Source: Castellaniella sp049671645 | GTDB taxonomy: Bacteria; Pseudomonadota; Gammaproteobacteria; Burkholderiales; Burkholderiaceae_B | Length of the DNA: 64,000 bases | Reading direction: 5' to 3' | Assembly: GCF_049671645.1 (NCBI RefSeq) | Contig: NZ_JBATVG010000008.1 | Coordinates: 62,001 to 126,000, forward strand | Shown: positions 42,961-54,032 of the stretch, piece after piece | Numbering within the stretch: the stretch's first letter is position 1 | How the letters are laid out: the number at the start of each line of letters is the position of its first letter | Position numbers and translations under genes: made by a program | Notes under the pieces: model-generated | Databases searched by the model: none | Seen by the model: only the letters and a program-made list of their open reading frames with translations | What the model was told of the DNA's origin: nothing

Positions 42961-42973
42961 GGAATGGACTTTT
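42961..42973 (+). promoter_or_regulatory. Candidate PobR operator element
   Basis: GGAATGGACTTTT lies 20 bases before the pobR start in the pobA-pobR divergent interval and matches the element before the paralogous regulator at 40648. Confidence 0.4.
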
Positions 42974-42992
42974 CAAGCATAAAATTGCCGAT

Positions 42993-43946
42993 ATGAACTA
43001 TTTCCAGACCGCCCCCCTTTTTCAGCTGTACGGCGAACAGGCTGAATGGCCCTTGGCAGAAATGCTGCACTGCGAAACCATCGCATCCCGAAGCCGCTTG
43101 CATAATTGGCATATCCGGCCGCACCGTCACGCGGGCCTCTACCAGATTCTGTACCTGCATCGAGGCCGGGCCATCGTCAGCCTGGATCAGGCGCGGCCCG
43201 AGATCGCGGGGCCGGCGGCCGTCGAGGTCCCCCAGGCCTACGTGCACGGTTTTGAATTTGACGCCGACTGCTCGGGCCACGTGATCACCGTCACCAATGC
43301 GCTGTTGACGCAACTGGCGCAGCGCCTGGGCCCGTCAGCGGCCCCGCCGTCCCACCCCGTGCTGCATCGGTTCCTGTCCGGAGCGCGCAGCGACGGCCTG
43401 CACGAGGCCTGCACCCATCTGAATGCCCAGTATGCCGCCCGGCAGCCCTTCCGGGAGGCCCAGATCGAAGCCTGGCTGACGTTGCTCTACACCCGCCTGC
43501 GCAGCCATCCCGCAGACGGGGCGCCATCGCCTCGGGCCGCCCGGGGCCTGCAGCACTACGCCCGATTCGGCGAACTGCTGGAACAGGCCCATGGCCGCCA
43601 GCATGCGGTCGCCTGGTACGCCCGCGAATTGGGCCTGAGCACCACCCACCTGAACCTGATCGCCCGCACTCACGCCGGCAAGACCCCGCTGCAACTGATC
43701 CATGACCGCCTGGCGCTGGAAGCGAGCCGCAGCCTGATCTATACCTCCATGACGATCGGCGAAATCTCCGACGCGCTGGGCTTCTCGGAGCCCGCGCACT
43801 TCACCCGATTCTTCCGCAAGACAGCCGGACAATCCCCTCGGGATTTCCGGCTGCGGGTGCTGGGCGCAGTCGACACGCCGGGCATGCCGACCGACCTGTC
43901 CGGGCGCCCGGCGGACGACCCCGCGCGCGACGGGAGCCCGGATTGA
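42993..43946 (+). CDS. pobR: AraC-family regulator of pobA
   Basis: A 317-residue AraC regulator with an N-terminal sensing domain (CETIASRSRLHNWHIRPHRH, LYQILYLHRGRAIV) and a C-terminal DNA-binding domain (WYARELGLSTTHLNLIARTH; IGEISDALGFSEPAHFTRFF). It diverges from pobA by 117 bases, the usual PobR/PobC arrangement, and would respond to 4-hydroxybenzoate. It converges on the aldehyde dehydrogenase with only 6 bases between stop codons. Confidence 0.87.
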   Translation: MNYFQTAPLFQLYGEQAEWPLAEMLHCETIASRSRLHNWHIRPHRHAGLYQILYLHRGRAIVSLDQARPEIAGPAAVEVPQAYVHGFEFDADCSGHVITVTNALLTQLAQRLGPSAAPPSHPVLHRFLSGARSDGLHEACTHLNAQYAARQPFREAQIEAWLTLLYTRLRSHPADGAPSPRAARGLQHYARFGELLEQAHGRQHAVAWYARELGLSTTHLNLIARTHAGKTPLQLIHDRLALEASRSLIYTSMTIGEISDALGFSEPAHFTRFFRKTAGQSPRDFRLRVLGAVDTPGMPTDLSGRPADDPARDGSPD

Positions 43947-43952
43947 AACCGC

Positions 43953-45479
43953 TTAGAAAAAGCCCAGGGCATTCGGGCTATAGCTGACCAGCAGGCACTT
44001 GGTCTGCTGGTAGGCGCCCAGCGCCATCTTATGGGTTTCACGCCCGATGCCGGACTGCTTGTAGCCCCCGAACGCGGCATGCGCCGGATACAGGTGAAAG
44101 CAATTCGTCCAGACCCGGCCGGCCTGGACCTGCCGGCCCACTCGATAGGCCTGCGACCCGTCGCGCGTCCAGACCCCCGCCCCCAGGCCGTAATAGGTGT
44201 CGTTGGCGATGGCGATGGCCTCGTCCTCATCCTTGAAGGTCGTGACCGACGCCACGGGACCGAAGATTTCTTCCTGGAACACCCGCATGCTGTTCTCCCC
44301 GAACAGCAATGTCGGTTTGACATAGAAGCCTTGGTCCAGCCCCTCGCCCGGCACGTTGCGGGCGCCTCCCGTCAGGCAGCGCGCGCCCTCTTCCCGGCCG
44401 ATGTCGATGTAGCCGAGGATCTTGTCCATCTGCGCCCGGGACACCTGTGCCCCCAGCATGGTGCCGGCCTCCAGCGGATGGCCGGCTTTCATGGACTCCA
44501 CCCGCTTGACGGCGCGTTCGATGAAGCGCTCGTAGATGGATTCCTGAACCAGGACGCGCGACGGGCAGGTGCAGATCTCGCCCTGGTTCAGGGCGAACAT
44601 GCTCAGGCCTTCCAGGGCCTTGTCGAAAAAGGCGTCATCCTGGTCCATCACGTTGGCGAAGAAGATATTCGGGCTCTTGCCGCCCAGTTCCACCGTGCTG
44701 GGAATCAGGTTGTCGGCCGCCGCATGAAGGATGTGCTTGCCCGTGGGGGTGGAGCCCGTGAAGGCGATCTTGGCGATGCGCTTGCTGGACGCCAGCGCCG
44801 CCCCGGCTTCCTTGCCAAAGCCGTTGACGATGTTCAGCACGCCCGGCGGCAGCAGATCGCCGACCAGCTCCATCAGCACCAGGATCGAAGCGGGCGTCTG
44901 CTCGGCGGGTTTCAGCACCACGCAGTTGCCCGCGGCCAGCGCCGGCCCCAGCTTCCAGGCTGCCATCAGCAGCGGAAAATTCCAGGGAATGATCTGGCCG
45001 ACCACGCCCATGGGCTCATGAAAGTGATAGGCCACCGTCGTCTTGTCGATCTCGGAGATGCCGCCTTCCTGGGCGCGGATGCAACCGGCGAAATAGCGCA
45101 GGTGGTCGATCGCCAAAGGCAGGTCCGCCGCCATGGTTTCGCGCAGCGGCTTGCCGTTGTCGATGGTCTCGGCCACAGCCAGCAGGCGCAGGTTCTGTTC
45201 CATGCGGTCGGCCATGCGCAGCAGCACGCCGGCCCGCTCCGCCACGGAGGTCTCGCCCCAGGCCTTGCGAGCGGCATGCGCCGCATCCAGGGCGGCCTCG
45301 ACGTCGGCGGCATCGGATCGCGGCACTTCGCAGAACACCTGCCCGGTGATCGGCGAGAGATTGTCGAAATAATTGCCGGCCACAGGGGCCACCCAGCGTC
45401 CGCCGATATAGTTTTCGTAGTGTTTCTTGTAGGGGAAGCCGATATCGATCCCGAAGTGCTTCAGGTCGGTCATGTCCAT
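43953..45479 (-). CDS. exaC: NAD-dependent acetaldehyde-type dehydrogenase (ExaC/AcoD family)
   Basis: A 508-residue aldehyde dehydrogenase. The catalytic Cys is in FALNQGEICTCPSRVLVQ, the form found in ExaC/AcoD enzymes, and the Glu is in STVELGGKSPNIFF. The coenzyme segment is GVVGQIIPWNFPLLMAAWKL. These enzymes oxidise acetaldehyde and other short aldehydes to acids during alcohol or acetoin use. AGGAGA precedes the ATG at 45479. Transcription is probably from the sigma-54 promoter at 45567-45582, activated by the divergent AcoR-like protein. Confidence 0.9.
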   Translation of the reverse strand: MDMTDLKHFGIDIGFPYKKHYENYIGGRWVAPVAGNYFDNLSPITGQVFCEVPRSDAADVEAALDAAHAARKAWGETSVAERAGVLLRMADRMEQNLRLLAVAETIDNGKPLRETMAADLPLAIDHLRYFAGCIRAQEGGISEIDKTTVAYHFHEPMGVVGQIIPWNFPLLMAAWKLGPALAAGNCVVLKPAEQTPASILVLMELVGDLLPPGVLNIVNGFGKEAGAALASSKRIAKIAFTGSTPTGKHILHAAADNLIPSTVELGGKSPNIFFANVMDQDDAFFDKALEGLSMFALNQGEICTCPSRVLVQESIYERFIERAVKRVESMKAGHPLEAGTMLGAQVSRAQMDKILGYIDIGREEGARCLTGGARNVPGEGLDQGFYVKPTLLFGENSMRVFQEEIFGPVASVTTFKDEDEAIAIANDTYYGLGAGVWTRDGSQAYRVGRQVQAGRVWTNCFHLYPAHAAFGGYKQSGIGRETHKMALGAYQQTKCLLVSYSPNALGFF

Positions 45480-45566
45480 GTCTGTCTCCTTGATCCGGGG
45501 CGCTCGTCCCGTTGCCGGGGCGCCGGCATGTCCGGTGCACCATGCACCGGCGCCTGATTCTCTTGA

Positions 45567-45582
45567 AGCAAGGACCGTGCCA
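45567..45582 (-). promoter_or_regulatory. Sigma-54 promoter of exaC
   Basis: On the minus strand TGGCACGGTCCTTGCT matches the -24/-12 consensus (TGGCACG, four bases, TTGCW) exactly. It lies 88 bases upstream of the exaC start codon and faces it. The 45480-45793 interval holds this promoter and the activator sites, and I see no gene in it. Confidence 0.9.
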
Positions 45583-45704
45583 GATACAGCCACGCCCGGT
45601 GCGCGGAGCGCAAACGGGCAAGCGCATCGCAGCGGGACGCCGGGCTTCCCTTACGTCGGCAGCGATGGCATACTGAAGCGGAACCTGCTTTAAAAACAGG
45701 GGCT

Positions 45705-45743
45705 TGTCGCATTTTGCGACACTTGGCCCTGCATTTTGCGACA
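45705..45743. promoter_or_regulatory. AcoR-type enhancer sites, palindrome plus half-site
   Basis: TGTCGCATTTTGCGACA (45705-45721) is a perfect 7-3-7 palindrome. A second copy with only the right half kept (TTTTGCGACA, ending 45743) lies exactly 22 bases further, two helical turns. They stand 123-161 bases upstream of the sigma-54 promoter and 51-89 bases before the activator start, fitting an enhancer that may also autoregulate. Confidence 0.8.
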
Positions 45744-45793
45744 GCGATGCCTCAAACTGCGTCACCCGCATCGCGATCCGGACGGAGACGCCT

Positions 45794-47674
45794 ATGCAGC
45801 ACTCACCGCCACTGGCCATCACGCCGGACGCCCGCGCCCAGGCCTCTACGCGCATCCACCAGTCCTGGGCGCGCTGCGCCGATCTCGACCGGCAACTGCT
45901 GGCCGACCCCGCCCCTTTGCCCCGCGCCGACCTCGGCGTTCGCATCGAAACCCATCAGGTGCTTCTGCGGCACTCGGAGGCCAGCCTGTGCGCCTTGGGC
46001 GCCCTGGCCGGATCGACCAACGGCATCGCCGTGCTGGCCGACCCCAGCGGCCTGATCCTGCACGAACGCGGCAACCCCGGCTTTCTGGACAAGGCCCAGC
46101 GCGTCGCCCTGCTGCCCGGGGTCAGCTGGGCCGAAACCCAGCGGGGCACCAACGCCATCGGCACCGCGTTGCACGACGGCCGCGCCGTCCGCGTCCATGG
46201 CGCGGAACACTTCCTCAATCGCAACAGCATCCTCAGTTGCCATGCCGCTCCGATCCTGTCCGCAACCGGCAGCATCCTGGGCATCCTGGACCTTTCCGGC
46301 CCCGCCGACGCGCTGTATCACTACGCCCTGCCGCTGGTCCAACGGCTGGCTCAGGGCATCAGCAACCAGATCCTGATCGACAGCCCGCTGCGCCGCCTGG
46401 ATTTCTATCCGGGCGAACATCCGGGGCCCGATGCCTGGCCGGCCATCCTGCTGCTCGACGACGACGACCGCATCGCAGGGGCCAACGAAGCGGCGCTCCA
46501 GGCCCTGAACACCGATTGGCAGCTGATCGGCACCGCCTGCGCACAATGGATAGACGGCCCCCTGCGGGCCCGCGACGGCCGGCTGCGCCGCCACGACGGT
46601 CAGGCGCTGACCGGCCGCCTGCATACACCCGCCCGGCCGCTTGTGTCCCTCGATGTCCCCAAGCCCCGCGCCATTCCCGCGCCCTCTCCCGCCTCGGACC
46701 TCCTGCCGCCGCCGGACACTGTCCACCGGCCTCTCCTGGAACAAGGCATCCGTGCCATCGACAACGGCCTGGCCGTCTTGCTGCAGGGCGAAACCGGCAC
46801 CGGCAAGGAAGTGCTGGCGCGGCACATCCACGCAGGCGGCAACCGCCGCCACGGCGCATTCATCGCAATCAACTGCGCCGCGCTGCCCGAACACCTGATC
46901 GAATCCGAATTGTTCGGCTACGAGGCCGGCGCCTTCACGGGGGCCCGGCGCGAAGGCGCCCGCGGGCTGCTGCGCCAGGCGCACCAGGGCGTGCTTTTCC
47001 TGGACGAGATCGGCGACATGCCGCTGGTCCTGCAGACCCGGCTGCTGCGAGTGCTGCAGGAACGGGAAGTCCAGCCGCTGGGTTCGGAAAAACGGCTGCC
47101 CCTGGATTTCGGCCTGATCAGCGCCAGCCACCAGGATCTCAAGGCCCTGGTCGCCCGGGGGCTGTTTCGCGCCGACCTGTACTACCGGCTGCAGGACATG
47201 CCCCTGGCGCTGCCGCCGCTGCGCTGCCACCCCGATCTGGCGGAACTCATCGCCGCGCAGTACCAGGCCCTGGGGGGCAGGATCACCCCGGAGGCCGCCG
47301 CCACATTGGCGCGCCACACCTGGCCAGGCAACTATCGTGAACTGCGCAGCATCCTGCGACGGCTGCAGTGCCAGCATCCGGGGTCGGCGCCGATCACGAC
47401 CGATCAGTTGCCCGTTGATCTGATCGCCGACTCGTCCGCGGCCCCGCACCCGTTCGGAAATGATCCCGCGCCCGAGTCCCTCCGGGGTCCCGACGCCGGC
47501 GACCTGCCCGCTGCGGCGGGCATGCTGCCGGGCGCAGGGGCAACCGGCCAGTTGCGGGACCTGGAACATGCCGCAATCCACCAGGCGCTGCAGGATTGCG
47601 CGGGGAACATCACGCAAGCGGCCCGCCGCCTGGGTATCCACCGCAGCACCTTGTACCGCAAGCTGGATGACTGA
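45794..47674 (+). CDS. acoR: Sigma-54-dependent activator, AcoR family
   Basis: A 626-residue enhancer-binding protein. The N-terminal third is a GAF-type sensing region (about 40-210; ALAGSTNGIAVLADPSGLIL; WAETQRGTNAIGTAL). The AAA+ domain (about 315-530) has Walker A LQGETGTGKEVLA, the sigma-54 contact loop GAFTGA, and Walker B GVLFLDEIGDM. The C-terminal Fis-type helix-turn-helix is NITQAARRLGIHRSTLYRKL. GGAG lies 7 bases before the ATG at 45794. It diverges from exaC across 314 bases and should bind the palindromes there. Confidence 0.9.
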   Translation: MQHSPPLAITPDARAQASTRIHQSWARCADLDRQLLADPAPLPRADLGVRIETHQVLLRHSEASLCALGALAGSTNGIAVLADPSGLILHERGNPGFLDKAQRVALLPGVSWAETQRGTNAIGTALHDGRAVRVHGAEHFLNRNSILSCHAAPILSATGSILGILDLSGPADALYHYALPLVQRLAQGISNQILIDSPLRRLDFYPGEHPGPDAWPAILLLDDDDRIAGANEAALQALNTDWQLIGTACAQWIDGPLRARDGRLRRHDGQALTGRLHTPARPLVSLDVPKPRAIPAPSPASDLLPPPDTVHRPLLEQGIRAIDNGLAVLLQGETGTGKEVLARHIHAGGNRRHGAFIAINCAALPEHLIESELFGYEAGAFTGARREGARGLLRQAHQGVLFLDEIGDMPLVLQTRLLRVLQEREVQPLGSEKRLPLDFGLISASHQDLKALVARGLFRADLYYRLQDMPLALPPLRCHPDLAELIAAQYQALGGRITPEAAATLARHTWPGNYRELRSILRRLQCQHPGSAPITTDQLPVDLIADSSAAPHPFGNDPAPESLRGPDAGDLPAAAGMLPGAGATGQLRDLEHAAIHQALQDCAGNITQAARRLGIHRSTLYRKLDD

Positions 47675-47723
47675 CTGATCGACGATCAGCGCCCTCGCCG
47701 CCCGGATCCCGGTTCCGGGGCGA

Positions 47724-48668
47724 TCAGACTCTCTTCTTCGAACGCCCGCGCCGGCGGCCGGCGCGCAGCCAATACATCGCCGGCTCCGCCATCACGGTGC
47801 CCACGATCACCAGGACGCCAAGGTAGAACAGCGGACCGAGCTGCCGCTGCTCGCCCAGGAGAGGCACAGCCAGCAGCACGGCATAGACGGGTTCGAGATT
47901 CACCGCCATCTGCTGGGCGAACACACTGATGTGACGCAGCGCGGCCAGCATCATCGCAATGGGCAAGGCGGTCAGCGCGATGGCGAACACCAGCAGCAGC
48001 ACCAGGTCCCGCCCATGCGGAACCGTCAACACGGCATCGTCCCCCGGCAGCAGGAAGAGCACGGCGGCCAGAAAAGCGGCGCCCGCCCCCATCTCTATGC
48101 ACGTCGCACTGAGCGGATGGACACGGTTTGCCAGAACCTTGTTGAGCCCGCTGAACACGATGAGCACCGCCGCCGACAGCAGTCCGACTCCGAGGCCCAG
48201 GTACATATCGGGGGGAATGCCGCCGACGACCAGCGCGACACCCGGAACGATCGCGGCCGCCAATCCCAGGTCCGAGCGCTTCCAGGGACGGCGCATCACG
48301 ACCGGCCCGAACACGGCGACGAACAGCGGCGCCGTGCCGAGGCACACTGCGGCAACGGACGCATTGGTGAGTTTGACGGCCAGGTAGAACAAGGCCCAGC
48401 TGGTGGCCAGCACCACGCCCGCAGCGCAGCAGAGCGCCAGCAAGCGCGGCGACAGCTTCCGGATGCCGCGCCAGGAAGCAGGCAGGGACAGCAGCGCAAC
48501 CGCGGCCAGCGCCATGCGCCACCAGACCAGGGGCAGCGCGTCCAGCGTGATCAGCCGCCCCATGATCGGCGTGAACCCGAACAGCAGCACACAGGCATGC
48601 ATCAGCACGTACCCCCTGGCCGCCAAAGGCTCGGGGCTGGTCGTGGTCACTGGCGAGGATATGGACAT
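47724..48668 (-). CDS. EamA/DMT-family transporter
   Basis: A 314-residue inner-membrane protein with ten predicted helices in two EamA repeats (first about 20-150, second about 165-300). It has typical DMT segments such as LPLVWWRMALAAVALLSLPA and VNLEPVYAVLLAVPLLGE. These proteins export amino acids or metabolites; the substrate is unknown. It converges on acoR. The start at 48668 has a weak ribosome-binding site, and a TTG 15 bases upstream is possible. Confidence 0.82.
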   Translation of the reverse strand: MSISSPVTTTSPEPLAARGYVLMHACVLLFGFTPIMGRLITLDALPLVWWRMALAAVALLSLPASWRGIRKLSPRLLALCCAAGVVLATSWALFYLAVKLTNASVAAVCLGTAPLFVAVFGPVVMRRPWKRSDLGLAAAIVPGVALVVGGIPPDMYLGLGVGLLSAAVLIVFSGLNKVLANRVHPLSATCIEMGAGAAFLAAVLFLLPGDDAVLTVPHGRDLVLLLVFAIALTALPIAMMLAALRHISVFAQQMAVNLEPVYAVLLAVPLLGEQRQLGPLFYLGVLVIVGTVMAEPAMYWLRAGRRRGRSKKRV

Positions 48669-48741
48669 GGTTGACGATGGCAAGCGGCGGGAGGCCCCAG
48701 GAGTTTCCGCGAATGACGCTCTGGCCGGCGCATCATCGCAA

Positions 48742-48768
48742 ACGGGCCACCCATGCAGGGCGGCCCGT
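48742..48768 (-). terminator. Probable terminator of rpoD
   Basis: ACGGGCC pairs with GGCCCGT (48742-48748 with 48762-48768), with further pairing inside around TGCA. It begins 20 bases after the rpoD stop. Only three T residues follow on the minus strand. Confidence 0.6.
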
Positions 48769-48787
48769 CCATTCCCCTCGAAGGGCG

Positions 48788-50974
<2,187 letters not shown>

Positions 50975-51001
50975 GTGCTCTTTCCGTTTTCAGTTCCGTT
51001 G

Positions 51002-51025
51002 CCGCTCAGCCTCAAAGCCGAGCGG
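51002..51025 (-). other. Hairpin in the rpoD leader
   Basis: CCGCTCAGC (51002-51010) pairs with GCCGAGCGG (51017-51025) with one mismatch. It lies 28 bases upstream of the rpoD start in the 133-base dnaG-rpoD gap. It could be a partial terminator or an RNA processing site; no T-tract. Confidence 0.35.
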
Positions 51026-51107
51026 GCAACAATTCCGGGTCGACAATTCTGTTGAAGGCGCTCAACTTATTGAAAACCATGTAGTTTACTGCACTTGACA
51101 GGAAGAT

Positions 51108-53039
51108 TCATCCTGTCGGGGCCTTCAGCCGGGCCAGACGACGGCTGAGGTCCTGATATCGCCGGCGCTGCGCGTCATCCGTCAAACCGGCCGCAACCAG
51201 GCGATCGCACTGTTCCTGCACCGCCTGCAATTCGATGTGCCGCAAGGCATCGCGCCATTCCGCCTCGGGGTCAGGCAATTCCTGCGTCAGGACTTCCGTG
51301 GACAAATCCCGGATGGCGGCCGCCAGATCCGAGTCGGGGTCGGCTGCCTCCAGCAGCGCGCCGGCATGGCGCCCGCCGCACGCGCTGGCCAGGCTGATCA
51401 ATTCCCGCACCAACTGCAGATGGGGATGATGGGCCAACAATTCAAGCTGCTGATCCCCCAGGCTGTCCACCAGCGCGGGGTGCGCCAGCAGCAGACGCAG
51501 CAGCCGCCGCGCCAAAGGGGTGACGGTCCGGGCCTGGTTCGCGCGGCCGCGCCGCTTCTGGCCGGCCGCAGGCCGACCTGCGGGAGCTCCGTCCCGGGCG
51601 AATTCCGCGCTGACCCAGGAAGGCTCATCGACGGGCGCGCCAGGGCTCTGCCAGTCCTCCGCAGCCCCATCGGACGCCCGGCCGGCCGGCCTCCCCGGCG
51701 CCCCGTCCGGACGCCGGAAATCCGCGGCCGGCGCCGTAGCCGCAACGGGCCCGCTGGCCAGCATGCGGCTGAGTTCTTCCGGCGTCAGGCGCACCTGCTG
51801 GGCGAATTCGCGTTCGACCTGCAGGCGGAACCCGCCTTCCGGCATCTGGGCGAACAGGGGCCGCGCCTCGTGCACACAGGCGGCGCGGCCCTCGGCTTCG
51901 CGCAGGTCATGGCGCGCCGCCAGTTCCTCCAGCATGAAGCGCGACAACGGCAAAGCCTCGTCCAGGCAGGCCCGCAGGGCCTGCACCCCATAGGCCCGCA
52001 CGTAGGAGTCGGGGTCCTGGCCGTCCGGCAGGAACAGGAACCGCATGGAGACATCCTCGGCCACCCACGGCAGGCACGCCTGCAGGGCCCGCCAGGCAGC
52101 CTTGCGCCCCGCGCCATCGCCGTCAAAACTGAAAATGATGCGGTCGCTGGCCCGGCACAGCTTTTGCAGATGGTTGCTGGTTGTGGACGTGCCCAGCGTC
52201 GCCACGGCATTGTTCAGGCCGAATTGCGCCAAGGCGACCACGTCCATGTAGCCTTCGACGACCAGCACGCAGCCTTCGCTGCGGATGCCGGCGCGGGCCT
52301 CGTGCAGGCCATAGAGCTCGTGTCCCTTCGAGAACAGGCTGGTTTCGGGCGAATTCAGGTATTTGGGCTCGCCCGCCTCGATGAGGCGGCCGCCAAAGCC
52401 GATCAACTGCCCCCGGCCGTTCAGGATCGGGAACATCACCCGGCCCCGGAAACGGTCATGGCGGCGACCGTCCTCGGCCTCGATCACCAGGCCGGATTCG
52501 ATCAGCGCAGGGTCTTCGTAGTGCTCGAACACCGAGGCCAGGCCCCGGCGATCGGCGCTGGCCCACCCCAGGCCGTAGCGGGCCGCCACTTCGCCGCTGA
52601 GCCCGCGTTTCTTCAGATACGTGATCGCCTGCGGCGCCTGCTTCAAGGCCGCCCGATAGTGGGCCTGCGCCTGCTGCAGCACGTCGCGCTGGCGGGACCC
52701 TTCCTCGCGGCGCTCGCGCTCGGCGGCCCGCTGGCGCGGGGTGCGCGGTTCCTCGGGAACCGTCAGGCCCACGCTGGCCGCCAGCGTACGCACGGCTTCC
52801 GGAAACGGCGCGCCGGTGTGCTCGGTCAGGAAATGGATCGCGCTGCCATGGGCGCCGCAACCGAAGCAGTGGTAGAACTGCTTGGTGGGGCTGACTGTGA
52901 ACGACGGCGATTTTTCAGTGTGAAAAGGGCACAAACCCAACAGGTTTGCGCCCCCTTTGCGCAGCTGCACATACCGGCCGACGACATCGACGATATCTAC
53001 GCGCGCCAGCAATTCCTGGATGAAGGATTCAGGAATCAA
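51108..53039 (-). CDS. dnaG: DNA primase DnaG
   Basis: The replicative primase, 643 residues. The CHC2 zinc finger is CPFHTEKSPSF with HCFGCGAHGS near residues 38-65. The TOPRIM domain has VVEGYMDVVAL, with FSFDGDGAGRKAAWRAL further on. The C-terminal third is variable, with a Pro/Ala/Arg-rich linker before the DnaB-binding domain. The start appears to be TTG at 53039, directly after the rpsU stop (TGATTG). The following IPESFIQELLARVDIVDVVG is the conserved primase N-terminus and no ATG lies in frame nearby. Confidence 0.95.
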   Translation of the reverse strand: MIPESFIQELLARVDIVDVVGRYVQLRKGGANLLGLCPFHTEKSPSFTVSPTKQFYHCFGCGAHGSAIHFLTEHTGAPFPEAVRTLAASVGLTVPEEPRTPRQRAAERERREEGSRQRDVLQQAQAHYRAALKQAPQAITYLKKRGLSGEVAARYGLGWASADRRGLASVFEHYEDPALIESGLVIEAEDGRRHDRFRGRVMFPILNGRGQLIGFGGRLIEAGEPKYLNSPETSLFSKGHELYGLHEARAGIRSEGCVLVVEGYMDVVALAQFGLNNAVATLGTSTTSNHLQKLCRASDRIIFSFDGDGAGRKAAWRALQACLPWVAEDVSMRFLFLPDGQDPDSYVRAYGVQALRACLDEALPLSRFMLEELAARHDLREAEGRAACVHEARPLFAQMPEGGFRLQVEREFAQQVRLTPEELSRMLASGPVAATAPAADFRRPDGAPGRPAGRASDGAAEDWQSPGAPVDEPSWVSAEFARDGAPAGRPAAGQKRRGRANQARTVTPLARRLLRLLLAHPALVDSLGDQQLELLAHHPHLQLVRELISLASACGGRHAGALLEAADPDSDLAAAIRDLSTEVLTQELPDPEAEWRDALRHIELQAVQEQCDRLVAAGLTDDAQRRRYQDLSRRLARLKAPTG

Positions 53040-53252
53040 TCAATAGAGTCGCGGCGGCAGTTGTTGGCTGCGAATGCGTTTGTAGTGGCGCTTGACGGCA
53101 GCAGCCAGCTTGCGCTTACGTTCGGCAGTGGGCTTCTCGTAGAATTCACGCGAACGCAGCTCGGTCAACAGACCGGTTTTTTCGATGGTGCGCTTAAAGC
53201 GCCGCAGGGCAGCCTCGAAGGGCTCGTTTTCTTTGAGGCGGACAATCGGCAT
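53040..53252 (-). CDS. rpsU: Ribosomal protein bS21
   Basis: The small-subunit protein bS21, 70 residues, involved in initiation. The sequence shows PIVRLKENEPFEAALRRFKR, KTGLLTELRSREFYEKPTAE and a basic C-terminus. It is the first gene of the rpsU-dnaG-rpoD macromolecular synthesis operon; its stop codon abuts the dnaG start. Confidence 0.97.
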   Translation of the reverse strand: MPIVRLKENEPFEAALRRFKRTIEKTGLLTELRSREFYEKPTAERKRKLAAAVKRHYKRIRSQQLPPRLY

Positions 53253-53357
53253 GTAAATCCTTGAAAGCCTGTAAAAATCATGAATGTCGGCGGCATCGAT
53301 GCTGCCGGTGCACCCACGGTTAGGGAAATGGAAAATATCCGTATAAGACAGCAGAAG

Positions 53358-53366
53358 ATTCTAGCA
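53358..53366 (-). promoter_or_regulatory. Extended -10 promoter of rpsU
   Basis: On the minus strand TGCTAGAAT is an extended -10 (TG, one base, TAGAAT). It lies about 105 bases upstream of rpsU. No good -35 is seen, as is common for extended -10 promoters. Confidence 0.5.
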
Positions 53367-53383
53367 CGAATCAGGACGGGAAT

Positions 53384-53947
53384 CTATGCTTTCGCATCAG
53401 GATACGCGGTGCGCACCCCCTTGCGGATCCAGGACTCCAATTGATGCGGGCGCAGGCTGTCGTAATCTTCGAAGGGCTGGTGAATCCAGGGGTTGGTGGG
53501 CAACTGGTCCACGTAATAATCCGGCTGGACCTGGGCATGGCCTTTTTGCCACAGCACGGCCGTGCGCATTTCGGTGATGCCCGGAAACTGCTTGAGCAAG
53601 TGATCGTGCACCCGGCTGAAGGTCAGGCCGGTATCCACCATGTCGTCCACCAGCAGCACCTTGCCGTCCAGCGTGCCGCGCGTAATGGTGATGAACTGCG
53701 CGATGTCCAGCTGCCCCTGCACCGTGCCGGCCGCCTCGCGGTAGCTGCTGGTGGCCAGGATGCCCAGGGGCACATCGAAAATGCGCGACAGCACGTCGCC
53801 CACCCGCACGCCGCCGCGCGCCAGGCACAGGATCTTGTCGAAGGCCCACCCCGATTCATGCACCTGCAGAGCCAGGCGCTCGATCAGCGAGTGGTACTGT
53901 TCCCAGCTGACCCAGAGGTCGCGATCGGTGCTTGGCGGAATGCTCAT
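53384..53947 (-). CDS. Purine phosphoribosyltransferase (xanthine/hypoxanthine type)
   Basis: A 187-residue type I phosphoribosyltransferase. The PRPP loop is VLLVDDMVDTGLTF, and CLARGGVRVGDVLSRIF gives the pyrophosphate loop. It salvages a purine base, probably hypoxanthine or xanthine, to its nucleotide. It lies downstream of purA but is separated from it by a strong terminator, so it has its own transcription. Confidence 0.83.
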   Translation of the reverse strand: MSIPPSTDRDLWVSWEQYHSLIERLALQVHESGWAFDKILCLARGGVRVGDVLSRIFDVPLGILATSSYREAAGTVQGQLDIAQFITITRGTLDGKVLLVDDMVDTGLTFSRVHDHLLKQFPGITEMRTAVLWQKGHAQVQPDYYVDQLPTNPWIHQPFEDYDSLRPHQLESWIRKGVRTAYPDAKA

Positions 53948-54032
53948 GTTTCTATCCTGTGATGTGCGTATGAAATAGGCTCAAAAACTACGGCGTGGCC
54001 AGCGCGTCTTTGCCGGCGGGCCGCCCCAAGGC

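Noticed and set aside
45803..47641. A long open frame opposite the AcoR-like gene
   Set aside because: The plus-strand protein has every motif of a sigma-54 activator; the antisense frame has none of any family.
47701..47719. CCCGGA...TCCGGG stem between acoR and the EamA gene
   Set aside because: It is short, with no T-tract, and not distinguishable from chance in this GC-rich sequence.
51237..53264. A long plus-strand frame opposite dnaG and rpsU
   Set aside because: It mirrors conserved dnaG and rpsU codons and spans both genes; no independent support.
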